NCBI GenBank assembly: GCA_016194825.1
Contig: JACQAR010000024.1
Location: 1 to 9,433 of the forward strand
Origin: Chlamydiia bacterium
GTDB taxonomy: Bacteria > Chlamydiota > Chlamydiia > Chlamydiales > SM23-39
Length of the DNA stretch: 9,433 bases
Direction of reading: 5' to 3'
The notes beneath the pieces were generated by a model. That model was not told the DNA's origin, did not search any database, and saw only the letters and a list, made by a program, of their open reading frames with translations. A program made the position numbers and the translations under genes. Positions 5,838 to 9,433 of the stretch are shown here, in pieces (position 1 is the first letter of the stretch; each line of letters begins with the position of its first letter).

Positions 5838-7022
5838 ATGAAACAAATTGCTGAGGTGTCTCAGACAAGAAATCTTTTGGGCGCGACGTTGATGGTCACC
5901 GGTTGCTGTATCGGTGCGGGGATGATTGGGCTGCCGGCTCTGAGCGCCCTGGCTGGCTTTGTCCCAGCGCTGGCCGCGATTTTACTTGCCTACGCCTTTA
6001 CCACAGCTACAGGTCTTCTTCTGCTAGAAGCGACCCTTTGGTTTGACCGCGAGGTCAATCTCTTGTCCATTGCCCAATTCATTTTCGGGAAAGTGGGCAA
6101 AATTGGGGTAGGGCTTTTATTTCTCTTTTTGTTCAATGGGATTTTCGTCGCCTATCTCGATGCGGGAGGACAAATTTTTGGCACTCTCTTGCACGCGCTC
6201 TTTGCGCAAGAATTCCCGCGCGAAGTGGGCATTTTTCTCTGCTTGATTTGTGTCGCTCTCACGATTTTTACAGGCATCCGGGGAGTGGATCGCACCAATC
6301 GCCTGCTCTTGATCGGTCTGGTTCTCTCCTATGCGCTGATTGTAGGAATGGGCCTTTCTTTCGTACAAATGGAAAATCTGAGCTACACCTCTTGGAAATC
6401 GGCTCTGTCTATTTTGCCCATTTTGTTCATCTCTTTTGGCTATCAGAATCTCGTGCCGAGTCTCACGTATTACCTGCGAAAAAATATCGCGCACATCCGC
6501 TTTGCGATTGTGGTGGGTAACTTGATCCCGATGCTCGTCTACACTCTGTGGAATTTTGTGATTCTGGGGATGATTAAAGAGCCTGAAAAAGTCCGGGTTG
6601 AAAATGGCCTTGTGACGGAGCTTTTGCAGGGGCTAGCGAGCGGAACGGTCATTCCTTTTCTGCTCAATGCCTTTGCGTTTTTTGCGATGTTCACCTCCTT
6701 CATCACCATCGCCATCTCTCTGGTCGATTTTTTCCGCGATGGGCTGCAAGGGAAGAAAGTGCCTGAGTGGCTTGTCTATACGCTGGCCTTTTTGCCCTCC
6801 TTGGTCATTGCACTGAGTATCCCGAATCTCTTTTTGCGCGCACTCTCGTTTGCAGGAGGCGTCGTCGATGTGCTCTTGTATGGGATTCTACCGGTTTGTT
6901 TGGTCTGGGTGGGCCGCTATCACAAACAGGTGCGCGGGCCCTATCAGGTGGGTGGGAATAGGCTCTTTCTCACAGCCATGTTCCTCGCCTCCTTGGCCTT
7001 TTTGCTGCTGAGGGTATCATGA
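5838..7022 (+). CDS. tyrP: Aromatic amino acid permease, TyrP type
   Basis: An inner-membrane proton symporter of the hydroxy/aromatic amino acid permease (HAAAP, Trp/Tyr permease) family, importing tyrosine and possibly tryptophan. The 394 residues contain about eleven hydrophobic segments. The first carries the family signature GCCIGAGMIGLPALSA (near 22-37), nearly the same as in chlamydial TyrP proteins. The length is normal. No strong ribosome binding site precedes the ATG; the leader is only about 33 bp long and is shared with the divergent pseudouridine synthase gene. The stop codon overlaps the start of the MYND-SET gene (ATGA), so the two are almost certainly co-transcribed and translationally coupled. 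Substrate range cannot be fixed from sequence. Confidence 0.9.
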   Translation: MKQIAEVSQTRNLLGATLMVTGCCIGAGMIGLPALSALAGFVPALAAILLAYAFTTATGLLLLEATLWFDREVNLLSIAQFIFGKVGKIGVGLLFLFLFNGIFVAYLDAGGQIFGTLLHALFAQEFPREVGIFLCLICVALTIFTGIRGVDRTNRLLLIGLVLSYALIVGMGLSFVQMENLSYTSWKSALSILPILFISFGYQNLVPSLTYYLRKNIAHIRFAIVVGNLIPMLVYTLWNFVILGMIKEPEKVRVENGLVTELLQGLASGTVIPFLLNAFAFFAMFTSFITIAISLVDFFRDGLQGKKVPEWLVYTLAFLPSLVIALSIPNLFLRALSFAGGVVDVLLYGILPVCLVWVGRYHKQVRGPYQVGGNRLFLTAMFLASLAFLLLRVS

Positions 7023-7834
7023 CACAGGCGATTGCTCGTTCTTCTGTCAACGTACGGTACTCTTGTGACGCGCCTGGCTGTGACAACACAACAGATCAGT
7101 TGTGCTCACGTTGTAAAAAAGTGAGATACTGTTCAGTACAATGCCAAAAAAGTGCCCGGGCTGCGCACAAAGCCTATTGCGACACTTCTTGCACATGGCC
7201 CGCTCCGAAAACAACAGGCTGGGTGCCGGTGTGTCTCAAAATAGAAAGAGGAATCGTACAGCTCCGCCAAGAAGAATTTCATCAAAGAACCGGCGTTTGG
7301 TTTTCCATCAGGCCAGTTTGTACTCCTGAAACTTACCAACAAGTGCAAAGTGACACCGACTCTGAGGTCTCTGAGTCAGAAATCCAGCGCCTGATCCAAA
7401 AACCTCCGCAGATCGCTTTGTCCGAACATCCGTGGCTGGGATTATCTGTAGTTGCTTTACAAAAAATCCGAAACGGACAATTAGTTTGCTTCTTTGGCGG
7501 AGAAGTTTGTTGGCAGAGGCCAAACACCTACCGCAATCAAAATTACAGCATCGATCATTTAGACCAGACAAAGTACGGCTCTTTAGCAATTTTTATTAAT
7601 GACGGTGGTCCTCCCAGTGTTACTTTTGACGAAGGAGCGCATAAGCTCACCTATGTCCGAGCTCTTAAGGATCTGAATCCAGGAGACGTCCTGTATACCG
7701 ATTATGGCAGTGAGCATTATGTAAAATCAGGGCGCTATTTCATTGAAGAAGAAAGATACCAAGAAATCGTGCAGACGAGCTCGTCGGGAGCGTTTCCACC
7801 CGATCGTTCTCACTACCATCCAAACGCGGTATAG
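7019..7834 (+). CDS. MYND zinc finger + SET domain protein (SMYD-like)
   Basis: A 271-residue protein with two eukaryote-type modules. Residues 16-54 form a MYND finger with all eight zinc ligands in order: C16-x4-C21, C29-x2-C32, C38-x3-C42, H50-x3-C54. Residues about 137-232 resemble a SET methyltransferase core: HPWLGLSVVALQKIRNGQLV at the start, YSID, then SLAIFINDGGPPS, and GDVLYTDYG at the end. MYND with SET is the combination of eukaryotic SMYD lysine methyltransferases, though there MYND is inserted in the SET domain and here it precedes it. The SET core motif usually reads NHxxxPN; here it is NDGGPPS, so catalysis is uncertain. No signal peptide is seen; a type III-secreted host-targeted effector is an inference. 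The gene is coupled to tyrP by ATGA and is overlapped by the next frame for 92 nt. Confidence 0.85.
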   Translation: MTQAIARSSVNVRYSCDAPGCDNTTDQLCSRCKKVRYCSVQCQKSARAAHKAYCDTSCTWPAPKTTGWVPVCLKIERGIVQLRQEEFHQRTGVWFSIRPVCTPETYQQVQSDTDSEVSESEIQRLIQKPPQIALSEHPWLGLSVVALQKIRNGQLVCFFGGEVCWQRPNTYRNQNYSIDHLDQTKYGSLAIFINDGGPPSVTFDEGAHKLTYVRALKDLNPGDVLYTDYGSEHYVKSGRYFIEEERYQEIVQTSSSGAFPPDRSHYHPNAV

Positions 7835-8318
7835 AGAAGCTTGTCCTCGCCTCTTTGAGGCTCTCAATAGCATCGAGCAGCCTCAGGATAAACAGCAATT
7901 ACTTGAACTTTTGAAGAGAATCAAAACGCATTCTTTTCTCGAGACGGTAATTGTCATTTATAACGCTGCCGGGAAGCTCACAACAAAAGAAATCGAGAGA
8001 ATCCAGATTGTAGGCACTCTCTTGGATGATGTATTTCTTTTGATGCATGGATCAGACCAGGGCACTTATTTAGAAGTGGATGAAGCATTTCCCGAGGTGC
8101 GTATTGATATCCCCAGATTCATTGCTCAGTTCCAGCGGCTCTCCGTTGAGGATCAAACAGAACGTGTGATCCAGCCTCTCATAAGCGTATACTTCAAGCT
8201 CTTCTCAACTGGACGCTCCCAAGCTGCAAAGAAGGTAGAGGAATTGCTGAGTCAGTTAAATATTCAGCATCTATTGCCATCCATGTTGGAGAGCTTGGCT
8301 AACAAGCGACCTACATGA
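7743..8318 (+). CDS. Hypothetical helical protein (or shifted 3' part of MYND-SET gene)
   Basis: I do not recognise a family. This frame gives 191 residues if read from a TTG at 7743 (AGGG lies 10 bp upstream); it has no ATG until far inside. The N-terminus is highly basic (KKKDTKKSCRRARRER). The rest looks like amphipathic helices (ACPRLFEALNSIEQ, QQLLELLKRI, VEELLSQLNIQHLLPSMLES) with no membrane segment or known motif. It overlaps the end of the MYND-SET gene by 92 nt in a different frame. SMYD proteins carry a helical C-terminal domain after SET, so this could be the missing tail of that protein separated by a frameshift, or a separate coupled gene. The true start is therefore unsure; the coding frame after about 7835 is well supported by its length and composition. 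Confidence 0.6.
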   Translation: MKKKDTKKSCRRARRERFHPIVLTTIQTRYREACPRLFEALNSIEQPQDKQQLLELLKRIKTHSFLETVIVIYNAAGKLTTKEIERIQIVGTLLDDVFLLMHGSDQGTYLEVDEAFPEVRIDIPRFIAQFQRLSVEDQTERVIQPLISVYFKLFSTGRSQAAKKVEELLSQLNIQHLLPSMLESLANKRPT

Positions 8319-8333
8319 AGATCGGAATTTTGC

Positions 8334-8612
8334 TTAATGTGACGTAAGACTGGACACAGAATCTAATATGATTTTTGTTTTTTCGAGTAAATCTTGGTAC
8401 AGCTGTTCAACAGCTAGAGCATATCGGCTTCGGATGCACTGCACCGCTTTTTCAGCTGCTAACTCTTCGTAAATACGGGCCATCAGATTCCGGTCCTCCA
8501 GCATGTCGATCCAAATTTGCCCATCGGCAACTAGCCCGTGATGAAACGCCTGCTTGATCACTTCGCGAGGCAAGCTTGCCTCCACACCATTGTAAGCTAA
8601 ATAATCCTTCAT
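8334..8612 (-). pseudogene. HI0074-family protein, 3' fragment
   Basis: These 92 codons match the C-terminal two thirds of the HI0074-type 'nucleotidyltransferase substrate-binding' family (HEPN-like helical bundle), as in MKDYL...REVIKQAFHHGLVADGQIWIDMLEDRNL. The family pairs with a small MNT nucleotidyltransferase (HI0073 type), a module now often regarded as a HEPN-MNT toxin-antitoxin system. The fragment opens at an internal ATG; the codons just upstream (SWKT) belong to the same frame and run to the border of element A2. In relatives the HEPN-type motif reads RN-xxx-H; here it is RNLMARIY, with Arg in place of His. No nucleotidyltransferase partner is visible in the window. A product could still be made from the ATG, but it would lack the first helices. 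Confidence 0.8.
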
Positions 8613-8626
8613 GGTTTTCCAAGATA

Positions 8627-8862
8627 TACTGAGAGAGATTCAAAAATCGGGAGATGCCAAGGAGGCGCCCCGATTTTGAGCCAGGCAAAGCCGGCGTCGA
8701 AGCAGCTCAACTTGAATAAGTTGAGCGATGCAGACGGGCTCAAAAGCGGTGGCTGTCCGACGCCCGAAGCAGCTCAACTTGAATAAGTTGAGCGATGCAG
8801 ACGGGCTCAAAAGCGGTGGCTGTCCGACGCCGGCAGAACCGATTTTTGAATCACGATCAGTA
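8627..8862. mobile_element. MITE-like element A2 (236 bp), inserted in the HI0074-type gene
   Basis: An inverted copy of A1. The ends read TACTGA, four variable bases, then GATTCAAAAATCGG, in inverted orientation, with TA at 8625-8626 and 8863-8864. Removing the element and one TA rejoins the flanking gene fragments in frame, which establishes insertion and the target duplication. It is 67 bp longer than A1 because one internal unit is duplicated. It encodes nothing recognisable; open frames crossing it are repeat-derived. Confidence 0.9.
8698..8831. repeat. 67-bp tandem duplication inside A2
   Basis: Two consecutive 67-bp units, 8698-8764 and 8765-8831, each begin CGAAGCAGCTCAACTTG, contain the central palindrome and the GATGCAGACGGGCTCAAAAG block, and end GTCCGACGCC. 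I see no difference between the two units, so the duplication is recent. A1 has a single unit. Confidence 0.9.
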
Positions 8863-9015
8863 TAACTCAAAGGTAAACTGAAAAGCTCCAATCAAGGCAA
8901 TCTGATACAAATGATTGTTAGGCTCTTGAGCGGTGCCCGCTAGAGCTTCGCGCAGGCGAGAGATGGCCTTACTGAAGTTCTCAAAACGTTGTTGCCAACG
9001 AATATCACGATCCAT
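8857..9015 (-). pseudogene. HI0074-family protein, 5' fragment
   Basis: The ATG at 9015 opens 52 codons (MDRDIRWQQRFENFSKAISR... ending FQFTFELY) before a TGA provided by the end of element A2. The sequence is the usual N-terminal helix pair of the HI0074 family. Joined across the element at a single TA it continues FEL-SWKTMKDYL into the 3' fragment, giving an ancestral protein of about 147 residues, close to the family's usual length. Only one base separates its ATG from the stop codon of the upstream methyltransferase gene (TAAaATG), so the two were an operon. It was not listed among long frames because it is too short alone. Confidence 0.82.
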
Positions 9016-9016
9016 T

Positions 9017-9433
9017 TTACCCAGTATAATGTGAGTCAGATTTTTTTTCAGAAAACCTCTGTCTCACCACCTCATAGAGAAGTAGTGTCGTCGCAGAGGC
9101 AACGTTGAGAGAATCGGCTACTCCGAACATCGGAATCCGCACCGCCAGCTCTGCCTCTTTCATCCATGCCTCTTTCAGCCCATACTGCTCGGTCCCCACC
9201 GCAATGGCCAAAGGTGTACGGAAATTGGCCTCGGTAAAAGAGAGCGTGGCTCGGGGAGTGGCCGCTGCAATCGAGATCTTCCGTTCTTTGAGAAACTGCA
9301 GGGTCTCTAGGCTATCAGCTTCGAAAACGGGCAGAGTGAAGAGAGTGCCTACACTGGAGCGGACTACGTTGGGATTATGAATATCTGTCGTCGGATCGCA
9401 GACAATCACGGCATGCACTCCTGCCGCATCGCA
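9017..9433 (-). CDS. SpoU-family RNA 2'-O-methyltransferase (partial)
   Basis: The C-terminal 138 residues of a SPOUT-fold (trefoil knot) methyltransferase, which transfers methyl from S-adenosylmethionine to a ribose 2'-OH in tRNA or rRNA. Frame and homology run through the window edge: CDAAGVHAVIVCDP precedes any start, so the GTG at 9418 is internal. Visible motifs are NPNVVRSSVGTLFTLPVF, IAVGTEQYGL (motif 2, usually GSExxGL) and IPMFGVADSLNVASATTLLLYE (motif 3), which form the knot and cofactor pocket. The N-terminal part, including motif 1 and any substrate-binding domain, lies outside the window, so TrmH and RlmB types cannot be separated. It ends one base before the HI0074-type gene. 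Confidence 0.92.
   Translation of the reverse strand, partial: CDAAGVHAVIVCDPTTDIHNPNVVRSSVGTLFTLPVFEADSLETLQFLKERKISIAAATPRATLSFTEANFRTPLAIAVGTEQYGLKEAWMKEAELAVRIPMFGVADSLNVASATTLLLYEVVRQRFSEKKSDSHYTG

Noticed and set aside
8319..8333. Terminator between the convergent genes at 8318 and 8334
   Set aside because: The 15-bp gap has no stem-loop or T-run that I can see.
8627..8862. CRISPR-like array from repeated units
   Set aside because: Only two directly adjoining 67-bp units without spacers, inside an element with terminal inverted repeats.
8640..8891. 83-residue minus-strand frame
   Set aside because: It is made of element A2, including the 67-bp duplication read twice in different frames.
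9016..9032. CCAGTATAA near the methyltransferase stop as another element end
   Set aside because: No inverted partner or following TTCAAAA block is present; it is ordinary coding sequence of the methyltransferase tail.

Overview
The window looks like chromosome of a chlamydia-like (environmental, non-Chlamydiaceae) member of the Chlamydiae. This is an inference from the gene content: an aromatic amino acid permease of the chlamydial TyrP type, LpxK and GmhA for lipid A and heptose, a short aspartate-semialdehyde dehydrogenase, and a eukaryote-like MYND-SET protein of the kind intracellular bacteria use on hosts. No rRNA, tRNA, CRISPR array, integrase or transposase gene is visible.

Layout. 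1-208: ends of a dispersed palindromic repeat (called B here). 209-880 (-): a lone GIN-domain (DUF2807) beta-solenoid protein with its own likely promoter. 881-1385: no gene; two copies of a TA-flanked inverted-repeat element (C1, C2) separated by about 150 bp of AT-rich DNA. 1386-2405 (-): the E2 acyltransferase of a 2-oxo acid dehydrogenase complex, cut short exactly where C2 begins and lacking the catalytic His/Asp motif. 2409-2753: repeat B with a second element (A1) nested in its right end. 2740-4204 (-): lpxK and gmhA, overlapping. 4227-5201 (+): asd, divergent from gmhA. 5154-5804 (-): an RluA-type pseudouridine synthase, tail-to-tail with asd. 5838-7022 (+): a TyrP-like permease, coupled by an ATGA overlap to a MYND-SET protein (7019-7834), itself overlapped by an unrecognised helical protein (7743-8318). 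8334-9015 (-): an HI0074-type (HEPN-like) nucleotidyltransferase-partner gene split in two by element A2. 9017-9433 (-): a SpoU-family RNA 2'-O-methyltransferase, cut by the window edge.

Working together: gmhA and lpxK both serve the lipopolysaccharide (heptose precursor and lipid A 4'-kinase), and the truncated E2 gene follows them in the same direction, separated by the repeat. asd feeds lysine/diaminopimelate, threonine and methionine synthesis. The permease imports Tyr/Trp, and the MYND-SET gene is read from the same message.

The most informative thing in the window is the repeat system. Elements A and C are about 100-240 bp, begin and end with TAC...GTA inverted repeats, lie between TA dinucleotides and share a palindromic core (CAACTTGAATAAGTTG). 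Removing A2 plus one TA restores an intact reading frame, so these are true insertions with TA target-site duplication, as for MITEs mobilised by IS630/Tc1-mariner transposases. They have broken one gene, lie at the truncation point of a second, provide the stop codon of a third and nest in one another.
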